A stretch of 64,000 nucleotides of DNA from positions 76,115,285 to 76,179,284 of the forward strand of contig JALGQZ010000002.1 of assembly GCA_023105745.1 (NCBI GenBank), given 5' to 3'. Below are positions 49,440 through 61,764 of this stretch, in pieces. The notes under the pieces are model-generated. The model was given only the letters and a program-made list of their open reading frames with translations. It was not told where the DNA came from and ran no database searches. The position numbers and the translations under genes are program-made. The DNA comes from Austropuccinia psidii (Eukaryota; Basidiomycota; Pucciniomycetes; Pucciniales; Sphaerophragmiaceae). The stretch's first letter is position 1; every line of letters begins with the position of its first letter.

Positions 49440-49995
49440 ATTATTTAAATCGTCTGGAACCTTCACAAGCATAAGGATTGGCATGTGACTTGTCGGGAGG
49501 CTGCACAGGCATAAGGATTGGCGTGTGAATTATTGGGAGCCTGCACAGGCGTAAGAATTTTTCAGCATTGTTGGCAACCTTCCCAAGCGTCAGGATTGGC
49601 GTGTGAATCGTCGCAAGCCTGTACAGGCGTAAGGAATTTTTAGCATTTTTGGGACCCTTCACAAGCATAAGGATTGGCGTGTGAAGCTTTGGGAGCCTGC
49701 ACAGGCGTAAGGATGGGCGTGTGAATTCTTGGGATCCTGCACAGGCCAAGAAATTTTCAGCATTGTGGGGAACCTTCACAAGCGTAAGGATTGGCGTGTG
49801 AATTGCCGGAAGCCTGTACAGGCGTAAGGAATTTTTAGCATTTTTGGGAACCTTCACAAGCGTCAGAATTGGCATGTAAATTTTTGGGAGCCTGCACAGG
49901 CGTAAGGATTGTTGTGTGTAGCGTCAGCACCCCGCATAGGCGTAAGGAACTTTTAGCATTTGCCGAACCTGCACAAGCATAAGTATTCGCGTGTG
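49440..49995. repeat. Internal GCGTAAGGAT tandem array (Unit B)
   Basis: Collinear with A 11126-11705, with unit-level substitutions. It lies between convergent gene 3 and Tet-like gene. Confidence 0.85.
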
Positions 49996-50035
49996 AAGCA
50001 TCGGCATCCTGGACAATAGCAACAAACCAGGACAG

Positions 50036-50061
50036 ATGTACGATGGCATGCCACCGTACAT
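50036..50061. promoter_or_regulatory. Element palindrome P3 (Unit B)
   Basis: Identical to the Unit A copy at 11756-11781, while surrounding sequence differs at several sites. Confidence 0.7.
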
Positions 50062-50170
50062 AATCCACTTCACCCCTTTTTCATGTGAGACACCCCATCT
50101 CCCGCACTCGAATCCATCCAATCCTGGTGTATATTGTCCTCTGCCTTACCCAACCCACATGCCAATCTCC

Positions 50171-51382
50171 TCATTCTTTGAATCGGCATGAGATTGTATT
50201 ACCATCCCTGATTTGATAGCCCGCTCTCTCGCCAATCTCATAATAGCCATGGTTTTTTTGCCGCATTGTTTTTGCTAACCTGCTTGATCATTGTGCGGAC
50301 ATACCCACTAGTGTCATGCTTTCGTTGTCCTGTGCTGGATCAGTATAATGAACAAATGTACTACTGGCCCACACTACCTGAATGAGCCCATGACATGCGC
50401 ATAGATCAATCCAAAAATGCTCATTTGGGAAAATCAATTTTCCCCCTGTACACCGCTTTGACGCATCTCTTTGAATTTGGCCGGTCCGCTTATCAGCTTG
50501 AAACCACCATCCCGAAGCATACAGCGATGCATCCTTATCAACATGAGGTGCGTTTTTGAATCCATTGATGGTGAAAGTGAGTGTGGAAGCGCACTCGAAT
50601 GCACCCTGATTTGCCGGAATATTGCCTTCATAGTTGACTTGATCAAAAGACGGAACCCCCAATGAATTGTAGAAATTTTGAATCTTCTCAAATAACTTAT
50701 CCCCAACATATTGTAAGGATTGACCTAGAATGCAACCCACCGAGCTAAGATTGGCACCTTGGTTCTGCCATTCATCTTTTGCGTTTTCAATTTTCCCAAC
50801 ACTTCCATACAGACCAAATTGTTCATTCTTCGTGGTGCATTTGCGCCACCCAATCGCGAACATAAATCCCTCCAGTAATGCTCCATTTGTTGCAATAGGG
50901 TCAGTGAACCTCTTTTTGCGAAATAAGAATTGTGATAATTCATCCCATTGATTGACCTCGACTTCACTCATTGTTGTGAATGGTCGGAATTCGACAAGGG
51001 CAATGAGTAATCCAGTTGAAGAGAAAATTTCCACACGGCCAAAGTGAATGCGTTTGATCTGATTGACATCCACAACCCTCCGAATTTCACTTGGGGTGAT
51101 ATTTGCTGATACTGGCATTGATATTTGTGCTGTTGGGCGAGAGGAGGAAAACAACGTATTCATTCGGGTCGTTTTGCGCTCATTTGTCTTTTGGGATCTG
51201 CTACTATTCCCGAGTCGTTGAGGGATCACTATGTGTTGAAGCACACAAGATATCAGATCCTGCCAAGGAGCTTTCTTCGGCACACATCCTTGAACTTCCC
51301 TGTTGGAGCCCACATGACATTGGCACAATCTGAACCGACTAAAGCCAATGTTCTTCCGTGGGGCCCAATGAGGGTGCCACAT
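50171..51382 (-). pseudogene. Tet/JBP-like 2-oxoglutarate Fe(II) dioxygenase (Unit B copy)
   Basis: Same 403-codon gene as in A. Here the metal-binding motif is intact: His280-Val-Asp282 (codons at 50545-50537) with His345 in STFVHYTDP. Conserved GWRK, YGSVGKIENAKDEW and WWFQADKRTG segments support the Tet-like assignment. A Cys codon after GMSAQ is TGA (50288-50290), removing the last 39 codons or so. The metal site lies before the stop, so a truncated protein could keep the active-site core. Expected activity would be oxidation of 5-methylcytosine, unproven here. It converges on gene 3 and is followed upstream by palindrome P4 and gene 5 on the same strand. Confidence 0.86.
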
Positions 51383-52076
51383 AAATGTTTAAGCATATAT
51401 ACACTGAGATTAAGCGAGCAACTCACACTTTCCTTCCTCAGCCCAACGCTTTCTTGCGAGTTCCCTTTTACGCTCTTTTCCTTTTTTTGTGAATGGCATG
51501 CTTTCAGCAGAAAATGAAATGAAACCGAATGATTACTGATTTATTAATATCACCTAAATTGAATTGCGGTTGATGAATCTTTTTTGATTGCGGCTAAAAA
51601 GAAAGATCACACCTGACCTTGGCAAATTTGCGATCTCAAATACCTGAACCTGAAAATTGCAGGGGATAGTGCATTATTCAATTTTACACATTGATGTTCC
51701 CATGCAATCACTTTCCAATCCAACCATTTGGAATATTGCAAGCACACGCAAATGCAATATGCATCCTGCTGCGGATCCCTAGCTATCCTAGTCCTCTTGA
51801 AAGATACAGGAACATTTGGCCTATTATGGGCTGGCTGGAAGTGATAAAAGCGACTTCCCGCAATGCCCCCGCGTGTGCTACTTGCGGGCACAACGCCTGA
51901 CTCAGCTTGCGTCTTGTCGGAGTCTTTGCAATGATGTACGGAGGCATGCCGCCATACAATTACTATTGGTACTCAGACTGTGGCATCCGGGCAGTAGTAG
52001 GATAGGAAGTCATGATTATTAAATTCACAAATAACTTTGCAAAATTCAATGACACTCTATCTAGTACAAAGCTAAT
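51383..52076. other. Spacer between Tet-like gene and gene 5
   Basis: No gene seen. It contains TATATA just upstream of the Tet ATG (about 51395) and palindrome P4 at 51935-51958. Confidence 0.5.
51935..51958. promoter_or_regulatory. Element palindrome P4 (Unit B)
   Basis: As in Unit A 13669-13692, with one further mismatch in the right arm. Confidence 0.62.
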
Positions 52077-54293
52077 CTAAAATGGGTCAATCCTGGTTGT
52101 GAGTTTAGCTGACCTGGGTACAGTCAAGGTGACCTCATCACTTGAACCAAGACCGCGCTTTGCCACCCAGGCATCCACAAAGTCTAATACTAAGCATCGT
52201 GCAAATTCAAATCTAAGAGGTACAGTGGGGTTAAAAGACTCTGATGAGAAGAAGCTTTTATTCAGTAAATTACATATATACTTATTAGTACGTAGCCACA
52301 CTGGCTCCACTAGATTTTTACCCTCTGAAAGTTTTGCGGAAATGTCAATTAGTGATAAAGCCCCTTTAACTGAGCTTGTTCTCCAGTCATCTGAGCATAC
52401 CATCAAACCACGAACCCCCGCCGCACAGAATGCCACTGATATACCATAGCAAATTCGAATTATTCCGAGATTCTTGTGACACGCCAAAAGATCTTTGATG
52501 GCCTCATTTTTTTTTGAGTTTGTGAGTTTGCCTTTGATGCCATTAACTTCAACCTTTGTATGTGCATGTACCATGTTGTACGCAATCATCAAATGGATAA
52601 CTGTATCCATTAGATCCTCCAGGTTCTTGTGGGGCTTTGTGGATATCTCATTGTCAGCCCCGCCACCTTCAATGCTGAGTTGGGTTGCACGTTGCTTTGA
52701 TTTACTCAAGCAGGAGGCAAGGTATTCAACTGCTCCCCGTTTGAGTCCAAGAGGATTGGTCGAATTTAATGTTGGTGCAACATATGGTTTGGGTGCAACC
52801 ACATTGTATGAGACTAAACTAATGGATTCAAACATAAAATTTGCCCAAAAATGTTTAACTGGATTGGCGGGGTAAAGAAGGCTCTGAACCATTTTGAAGA
52901 AGGAGTGTTCAGATTTTGGGAGATTCTCTGGAGGTTTAGCTGATTCCAAATGTTGTGATCAAAAAACGCTTCTGTTTTGGTTGGCTTAAAAAAATCTAAC
53001 CCTGTATATTGCAATTTATATCACCAGTCAACAGCCAATAAACATGTATCATGCACAAAGATAAAACTCACCTGCCATCTCAAGGTCCTCCAGCCAGGCC
53101 AACATTTTAAGCTCTCGGTTACTGATCACCTTAATACCAACAGGCAGGAATGTATGAGCATCTTTTGTTGGTAAATTGTCCCATCAATTTTTGTAAATAC
53201 TATTGATATTATCAAGCCCCCTTTTCCATGATTGTTGAGTAATATTGGAATGATAATTCAAAATGCCTGCAAACTCTTCCATGCGGGATAAAAATATCCC
53301 TTGAAAATTAGCAGAGGATGACACTTTGGGCTCAGGGTCAGGAACTATATCAGTCATATCTTGTCCCATTGTATCATGCTTAATTGTTTCCCTTTCTTGA
53401 AAGGCTTGAATATTCCGAGGAGAGGCGGGAGGGGTTGCATCATGCATTGTTTCATTGGGTATCAGGGGACTTTCAGTATGTGGAGCTTCATCATGGATTT
53501 TTTCATTGAGTATTGGGGGGGTTCAGTATGCGGAGGTTGATTATCAATATGGTCCCCTTCAACATTGATAATTTCATGACCTTGATCGCGAGAATCGTTT
53601 GCGGCTTCAAAGGTACGGCGTTTTTTGTTTGTTTTTTTGGTCGCATGTATATTTGGTCTTTTTCCTAATCCTTTGCCTGGAAATCCAATGACGACTCGAG
53701 ATCCTTCAGGTAGAGATTCTCCCACCTCCACACCTGCCCATATATTGTAAGCAGCTATTGATATCAATTTTGTTTTGAATTAGTAATGGACTTACGGTTC
53801 AAATCCATTTTGAGCAGGCTCATGGCTTCAGCAATCTTTTGACGCACATAATCAGGAATTTTACTATCATTTTGGATTTTTTCGAGCCTTGGGATTGTTT
53901 GAGCAATGTTGGAGACAAATTGTTCCTTGGATATAATTTCCACCTCCCCACTGAAAATTACATCATCTTGCCCATCATCTTCTGTCAGTGCACAAGGTTC
54001 AACAGTCTTTTCCTTCTCATAACTCTTAAAATTTGGTTTCTGAGAGCTTGGAGGCTGACCTGAAATAAAGGCTATGACACAATATCAGGTTTTGGGAGAT
54101 TAGAAATATTCAAGATGGATGCATACTCACATTCTGGAAGAACTGGTGGATCTTGATTATCTTCATGTGACTGGCTCTCTACTTCAATGCCTAATTCACG
54201 ACTACTGGCGATATCAGAGATTTCACTTCCACTCTCTGGGGCTGAAGTTGGTCGTTCATTGAATTCAGTTGAATTTCCCAGGGTTTGGGCCAT
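52077..54293 (-). pseudogene. Gene 5 (Unit B copy): unknown, probably nuclear protein
   Basis: Start ATG 54293-54291. Exon 1 54293-54131, exon 2 54059-53796, exon 3 from 53733, a later donor at 53071 and a last exon 53001-52077; phases agree at the first three junctions. The N-terminus is acidic and Ser-rich. Exon 2 has a helical-looking stretch (QFVSNIAQTIPRLEKI), exon 3 has GSRVVIGFPGKGLGKRP and the basic KKTNKKRR patch, then repeats of a PHTE motif. The last exon is a conserved block of over 250 residues. Lesions shared with A: a 7-C run near 53515 and a TGA near 53185; private: loss of about 19 bp near 52945 between short repeats. It could be two genes split at 53460. Family not recognised. 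Confidence 0.6.
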
Positions 54294-54837
54294 AGCGGAG
54301 GTAGTTTATTAAGCAAATAGATGGTGACAAGGTGATTGATAACTTGTTTGAAAATTTTTGGATAAAAGATCCAAATTCATGAAAAAAGGTGCAAGTAAAA
54401 TAATGGCATTTGCAAAATGCGATTTGTCGGGAAATTGAAGGAGGCGATGTTTTGCAAATTATTTCATATCATGCAAATGAAATCACTTCCCTGTGAGACA
54501 TTGAATAAAGTTGACTAGTGAGAAACCTACTAAAGTCAACTTTTGAACTATTCAACGCTCATGAGGTAAGGACTAAGCAAAGTGTTCCATTTGAATGATA
54601 TGAAATAAAATGGTTTGTCGGTGAAACAGGAGACACAATTCTCTTGTGTTAAATAGTCCACTTTTTAGGTTTTAATTTGTGAGTCTCATGATTTAAACCC
54701 TAACCACAACATTGTGAATATACTGACCAATTTCCCCTTAGGTCCTGTTGGCAGAGAAGGCCACTCAGCATGTTTCGGTGATTGCCTTCATTGTGTACGC
54801 CAACAAGCCACCGTACACTATGGATGTAGTACGGAAG
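54294..54837. other. Region upstream of gene 5 (Unit B)
   Basis: AT-rich, conserved with A 16045-16587. It contains palindrome P5 (54793-54818; GTGTACG ... CGTACAC). No gene seen. Confidence 0.5.
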
Positions 54838-55380
54838 CGTAAGGATAAGTTGTGTCGGGAGCATGTTGGGAGGCACTCCGCGAGCGTAAGGATAGGTGGT
54901 TTTGGGAGCATGTTGGGAGGGCACCACACAAGCGTAAGGATAAGTGGTGTCGGGAGGGCACTACACAAGCGTAAGGATAAGTGGTGTCGGGAGGGCACTA
55001 CACAAGCGTAAGGATAAGTGGTGTCGGGAGCATGTCGGGAGTGCACTCCGCGAGCGTAAGGATGGTAAGCAGTGTTGGGAGGGCACTACACAAGCGTAAG
55101 GATAAGCAGTGTCGGGAGCATGTCGGGAGGGCACTACACAAGCGTAAGGATAAGCAGTGTCCGGAGCATGTTGGGAGGGCACTACACAAGCGTAAGGATA
55201 AGCAGTGTCGGGAGCATGTTGGGAGGGCACTTGAGCGAGCGTAAGGATAAGTGATGTCGGGAGTGCACTCCGCGAGCGTAATGATCGTAAGCAGTGTCGG
55301 GAGCATATCGGGAGGGCACTTGAGCGAGTGTAAGGATAAGTGATGTCGGGAGCATGTCGGGAGTGCACCATGTGAGCATA
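54838..55380. repeat. Right subterminal tandem array (Unit B)
   Basis: Units with GCGTAAGGATAAG and GTCGGGAGCATGT as in A, but number and order of units differ (shorter units at 54945-55020), as expected from unequal exchange. Confidence 0.85.
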
Positions 55381-55709
55381 AAGATGGTATGGGCGGGGGT
55401 GTGAAAGCGTAAGGAGTGGTGAGGAGGGAGATGGGGGGCAGTGTCAGAGTCTCATCTGGAGGGCGGTGCGGGCTCGTAAGCATGCGAAGCATCGGGGCGG
55501 GTTAGGTGGGGATGCGGAAGCCAATGAGGTGAAATTACCCGAACATTGTGAATAGTGTTGAAATGGGTTTGGGCTTTGAGTGACATTCGCATGTGACACA
55601 TGTGACAATTGACGTTTTCTTGATGCTGACGTGACGTGACCCACTAAATCCAGTGACTATAAAGTGACACTAACGCAACTGAAGCAAGATTTTATACTGA
55701 CAGTGGTGC

Positions 55710-55755
55710 GACGTGAAGTCAATCGCCAACGATTGACGCAAGATTCGCCCTGGTG
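55710..55755 (-). repeat. Right terminal inverted repeat of Unit B
   Basis: Read inward it starts CACCAGGGCGAATCTTGCG. Followed by the TAT target duplication at 55756-55758. Confidence 0.94.
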
Positions 55756-58290
55756 TATTCAGGACTCTGAAGGTGAGTACCCCATTTATAAATTGCCATA
55801 AGGGTATTTCTGTTCTAAAAACCTCTTATTTCTTATTTTTCTTATAATATGACTACCAGAAGAGGCTCCCAATACTCCATACAATCAGATGGAGCTGGAC
55901 TCAGAGGTAGAATTTATTCCTCAAAAGGGAAAAGGAAGGGCAATATCCCCAGTGGAACAGAATCCACACAAGGAAGTGCCTTATCCCAAACGCAAGTCCC
56001 AGAAATGCCCATGATATCTGAACCTGAATCGGAACTAAGTATGAGTGACTCCAATAGGTACAAATCACATTCAGAGGGCTCAAATAGACATTTACATGAG
56101 CCAATACAAACAGTACTACAGAGTGTACAAGGACAAGGATTTGGAAATGTTGCCCCAAATACACCAAGTAGTGATTAACTCCTGGCACATCCTGAAAACG
56201 TTCCTCAAAGAGGAGGAAATAGTGCGATATTCCAATGGATGGAATCCACTATCATCCAAACCTCAAAGAAAAAAGATCAAGGAATATCATGCCAAAAAGA
56301 AGGAGGCAACCAAGGAAGAAGCCCCAGTAGCTTCTACCAGAAAGCCCCAAGTCAACCCACTTCCCCAAGAAGGGAAGAAGAACAAGAAAAAGAATTGGAG
56401 AAAACCATATTCACCAAGCTACAGGATTCCCAAAATCCAAAAAGATTCCATGGACAATGTCTTCAACATGGCCAGAACTTTGATGGAATTCAAAGACAAA
56501 GAGGAACAAAGAATGAGACAACCCCATTTCCCAAAGAAATAACCTTGTCTCCTGATGTTGTAAATACTCTAACAGAACTTAAAATTAGTATTTTACCTCT
56601 TAAAGACATTAAAAATAGTTTATTATCTTTACAAGAAATAAATAATAGCTTATCATCTTTAACAAAACTTGTTACACAAAATAAGAAAGAAATTGATAAC
56701 ATAAAATTTATGATTGAAAATAATACACCGAAAGTATTAATAGACAATACTCAGAAATTAATACAAGGACAACAAGAGTTGTACAAATACATAAGTAATA
56801 TCAAAGAAAAAACTTTGACAATCAATTATGATGTGAGTATTGACAATCTTACAGAAAAATTAAATAAATTAAGTATTTCTGTAGAAATATTTGAAGAAAA
56901 GACTTCATCAAACCAAAAACTACTTTTAGACCATGTAGAAAAAAGTGATGAAGCAAGAATGCATCTGAAAGATGACATTCAAAGTGAAATAAGGCTTATT
57001 ACTGAAAAAATGGATAAAATTAATGAGGCTAATTTAAATATGCCAAAACTATTAACACCATTTTCTCACATAAGAAGCTCTGTTATACCAAAAGAGGAAT
57101 TAACAAATTCATTCATAACAGACTTGAGTGACCAAGACAATAACCAAGTCTTAATGAAGGAAGCACCTCAACTGAAAGAATGGCCAACATTCACAGGAGA
57201 AGGTTAATATGACCACATGTCATTTATCAAAACAATTGACATGCTACAAGAAGATTATGCAATACCAGATGAATTAATCACTGCAAGATTACATTCATTG
57301 TTTGAGAAATCTGCAAAAAGATGGTATTATGGCATAAGGCAAACAAATGGCAAAAATACCTGGTCTTGGTGGAAACAAGAAATAATCACCAAGTGGGCTA
57401 ATGATGCCTGGAGGTACAAAATAGAAAATGCATTTGAAAATTTTTTCTTTGACCCAGACAAAGACAAACCTTTAACTTGGTTCTTGAACCAAGTTGAAAG
57501 ACTTAATGCATTGTACCCAGACATTTCACAAAAAATGGTGCATATGAAAATACTCAAGAAATGTGGAGGAGAGCTAGAACATGCCCTAAGAAGCAGGTGT
57601 ATAGAACCATGCTCCACAGAAGAGTATATTAATGCACTAGAAGACATAGTGACAAGAACAAAAATTGGCAGGACTTGGAAGACATTATACATTAAAAGCC
57701 CAAATAAACCATTTATCAAAAAAGATAAATCAAAAGAATCCTTCAAGCCCAATACATCTAACAATAATGAGCAAAGAAAATGCCATAAATGTGGAGGTAT
57801 TGGACACTTAGCCAATAATTGCCTTAAAAAAGCAAAGATTAATGAAATTGTGGAAACAGAAAAGCACAATGACAAAGAAGAGGAATCTGACTCTGATAAA
57901 GAGACAGAAGAGTCAGAAAGTTCTGAAAGTGATGAAATCAATATAATTAATGCACAAATTAATAAGATTGATATAATTTATGAAGTACTGGATGTTAACT
58001 CAAACTTACCACAAGTTGGGACATCTGACACAAACCTGACAAACATACAAGATGCCAAAATGTATATAACCAGACCTGCGAAAGGAATGAGATATACAGC
58101 TGGAAAATCAAGTATAAGTATTGTTATGGTTGATAACCAAGAAGGAAACGTTAACTTAGATACAGGAGCATATTGCACCTGGGTTGGTAAAATTTATGTA
58201 AAAACCATTGTCCCAGACTGGCAAGAAAAACCTATGCCAATACAAGGTTTCAAATTTAGTAGTGAAAGTGAGAGCATGAAGCCCCTTTGA
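55756..58290 (+). pseudogene. Gypsy-2 gag and start of protease
   Basis: After Unit B the coding sequence resumes. A frame from 55849 has stops at 56176 (TAA) and 57205 (TAA), both apparent single-base changes in one continuous gag frame. Long coiled-coil-like Asn/Lys-rich region 56560-57000, capsid-like segment 57217-57720, CCHC zinc knuckle CHKCGGIGHLANNC (about 57780-57825), acidic linker, then the protease motif NLDTGAYC (about 58154). A TGA at 58288-58290 interrupts protease. A possible small intron spans 55773-55859. Roles: particle assembly and polyprotein cleavage. Confidence 0.85.
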
Positions 58291-61200
58291 ATAATTGATT
58301 TAACACTAATTTTTCCTCATCCCTCACAATGTGTCAGAATTAAAGTAGAGTTTGTAGTAATGGACAACTGTACTAGTAATCATTTCATACTTGGGAATGA
58401 CTACTTGTCAATTTATGGTAAAGATATCTCTAACCAGAAGGATAGATATTTTACCAAAGGAGATAACAAAAGACAAAATTTTGGCTTCTTAAATAACAAA
58501 AAACAATCTACAGTTATTAAGAATGAAGAAAAAATTCCAGAAAAGGAACTTTTTATATCTGAAAAACTTAAAGAGGAAGAATTCAATCAAGAATTAACAG
58601 AAAAAATGAAATAAAAATTGATTGACCTCTTATTTAAGTACAAAAATGCCTTTTCAACTGACAAAGAGCCACTAGGTGCCATAATTGGTCATGAAGTGGA
58701 CATAATTCTTAATGTGGAGAAGCCTTACCCACCTTTACTAAGAAGACCTGCTTACCCAGCTAGTCCAAGAGCTAGAGAAGCCTTAGAGGTACACATTAAA
58801 CAATTAATGGACCTTGGATTACTAAGAAAGGTAGGACATAATGAACTGGAAGAAGTCACTTCACCTGTCATCATAACTTGGCATAATGGAAAATCAAGGA
58901 TGGTAGGAGACTTCAGAGCCCTGAACACCTATACCATTACAGATAGATATCCAATACCCAGGATCCATGAGACATTAACACAATTGTCACAAGCTAAGCT
59001 CATCACAGCCATGGATTCCTTAAAGGCTTTTCACCAAAATGTCTTAACAGATAATGCCAAAACGCTACTGAGGATAATAGTCCACTGTGGAATTTTTGAA
59101 TACTTAAGAATGCCATTTGGCATAAAAAATGCACCTTCCCATTATCAAAGAATGATGAATACCATATTTCCTGAAGAATTATCAGAAGGATGGTTAATTA
59201 TCTATATTGATGATATCATGGTTTGCACAGAAACTTGGGAAAATCACCTTACAAGACTAGAAAGGGTACTACAAAAAATAGTCCAAGTGAATATGAAGAT
59301 TTCCTTGAAAAAGTGTCATTGTGCATATAGTGAATTAAAAGCACTAGGACATGTTGTATCTGGACTTAGTCTAGGCATAGACAAGGATAAAGTAGTAGCA
59401 GTACTACTTAAGCCAATTCTTCAAACCAAAAAAGAAATGCAATCATTTCTAGGATTTGCTGGTTACTATAGATAGCATATAAAGGTCTTTGCAAAAATTG
59501 CTAAATCCTTGTATAAGCTATGTGATCAACAAACACTCTATGAAATGACAGAAGAAAGATTCAAGGCATATGAAGAATTGAAAAATTCCTTAACAAATGC
59601 CCCATTTCTTCTAATGCCAGATCGGAAACTACCCTTCAAACTTTACATTGATGCTTGTGGAGAAGGACTAGGTGCTGCACTACATCAGACACAAATTATC
59701 AATGATAAACCAGTGGAAGGACCAATTTGTTTTATTTCAAGAAAAATAAAGCCAACAGAAGCAAGATATGGAGCAAGCCAAATGGAATGCCTCTTCTTAG
59801 TGTGGGCTTTAGAAAAATCACATTACTATTTGGATGGAACAGTATTTGATGTGATTACAGACTGTAATGCTGTGAAATCTCTATTAAATATGAAAACTCC
59901 AAATAGACATATGCTGAGATGGCAAATTGCTATCCAAGAAGATAGAGGAAATATGACTATTGTTCATAAATCTGGTAATATTAATGAAAATGCAGATGGT
60001 CTTAGCAGATGGTCTCTAGCAAATATCCCTGACAATCCAGCATGGGTACCACAAGAAGAACACCATATAGAAGGAATATGTGTTACAGACATTGGCACAG
60101 AATTCTTTAACCAAGTTAAAGAAAGCTATAAGATAGACAAAACTTGCCATATCTTAAGCCAACTTCTAATGAAAGACTGCAAAGACCCATCACTTTCATC
60201 AGAACTAGATGAAACATGGAAAAAAGCATATGATGAAGGAAGATTCCACCTCCTTGATGGAATCCTTTACCATAGAACAAAACACACATGTGTTATGGCC
60301 TTAACATATAGAGCCCTGATAAACACTATTTTACATGAGTGTCATGATAGTGTTGCAGCTGGACACCTTTCAGAAGACATAACACTAGAGAGGGTGAAAA
60401 CCTGCTCTTGGTGGCCAAATTGGAAGAAAGATGTTATAGAATACTGCCAAGCCTGTGACAGATGTCAAAAAGCCAACAGAGCCACAGGAAAGAAATTTGG
60501 AATGATGATCCAAATTCAAGAACCAAAATCCCCTTGGGAAATAGTTCATATGGATTGGGTAACAGCATTACCTCCAGGAGGAGACAGAAGCTATAATTCC
60601 TGCCTAGTATTAGTTGACAGGTATAGCAAAACTCCCATGTTCCTACCATGTCATAAAGATGACACAGCTATGGACACAGCCATAATGATATGGAATAAAG
60701 GTATTAGGCATATAGGCCTATTCCAGAATATTATAAGTGACAGAGACCCAAAGTTCACTTCAGCATTATGAACAAATCTCCATAACTTGTTTGGGACAGA
60801 GTTATCATTCTCAACAGCTTACCATCCTCAAACTGATGGTTTAGCAGGAATAATGAGACAGACCTTAGAGGAAATGATCAGAAGATTCTGTGCTTATGGG
60901 CTAGAATTGAAAGATTCTTATGGTTTTACCCATGATTGGTGTACACTAATACCAGCTCTTGAACTGGCATATAAAACATCAATCCATTCTTCTACTGGCA
61001 AAACACCAGCAATGCTAGAAAAAGGTTGGAATCCAAGACTTCCTTATGATACACTCAAAAAGGACTTAGTGGATATACATCCAACAGCAAGCAGCTTTAA
61101 GATAATGCTTGATAAGGCAAGACACAATGCAAACAGATGTATGCAAGATTCTTTCAAATATGCAAAAGAAAGATGGGATAAAAGTCACAAGCCACCTTAT

Positions 61201-61646
61201 TTCTAAATAGGAGACTTGGTCCTAGTATCAACCCTCAATTTCAATAACAGAAAGGCCCAAAGAAATGAAAAGATTCCTTTGCAGGACCATTTATGATAAA
61301 AGCACTTCATGGACCCAATGCTGTTCAATTGGAACTCCCAGGTGAACTGATAAACAAACACCCAAATTTCCCTGTAAGCCTAATAAAACCTTACATCTCA
61401 AGTGAAAAGGAGTTATTTCCATTAAGAAATAAACCCCCACTTGAAATTCCCCCCTTGGAAGAGGGAGAGGAAAAGAAAATAGTAAAAGTCCTTAAAGAAA
61501 GAAGGACAAGAAACAAAAAAGAAAGAGAATACCTTGTAAGGTATAGAAATTCAACTCAAGAAGATGAATGGCTACTTGAGAGAGATATAACAAATGCTGA
61601 TAAACTACTAAGAAGATTCAGACATGAAAGAAAGCCTGAAAAATAA
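58291..61646 (+). pseudogene. Gypsy-2 pol: protease end, reverse transcriptase, RNase H, integrase, chromodomain-like tail
   Basis: Reverse transcriptase with IIYIDDIM (about 59200), RNase H with LYIDACGEG (about 59643), integrase HHCC motif ending CDRCQ (about 60455), core Asp at MDWV and SDRDPKF (60745), then [10 protein letters not shown], where the third catalytic Glu is Gly. The tail carries EYLVRYR ... DEWLLERDI, chromo-like, which in chromoviruses directs integration to marked chromatin. Stops at 58612, 59473, 60769 and 61204 and a frame shift near 61250 make it dead. Confidence 0.92.
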
Positions 61647-61764
61647 AGAAGTTAAGCATTATTGAGCTTCAAGATTAACAAAATCTATTGAAGAGGTAGG
61701 ACAGTGGATGATACCCTAATTACACATGTCAGATTGTGGTACAATCTTTTTGGGTGTTAGGGAA
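61647..61764 (+). other. Gypsy-2 3' untranslated stretch and purine tract
   Basis: Short spacer ending GTTAGGGAA, the plus-strand primer region, directly before the 3' LTR. Confidence 0.5.

Larger units (their letters stand above)
34996..55755 (+). mobile_element. Unit B: complete 20.76-kb CACTA/Plavaka-like transposon with Tet, SNF2 and Zn2Cys6 genes
   Basis: Both ends are visible: 46-bp inverted repeats starting CACCAGGG and flanked by TAT (34993-34995, 55756-55758). Removing the element rejoins Gypsy-2. CAC termini, 3-bp duplications and a Tnp2 transposase are hallmarks of the CACTA superfamily. Order: left TIR, left repeats, transposase (minus), gene 1 (plus), SNF2 (minus), gene 3 (plus), array, Tet-like gene (minus), gene 5 (minus), right array, right TIR. 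It is well above the usual size of fungal CACTA elements known to me because of its accessory genes. Confidence 0.93.
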
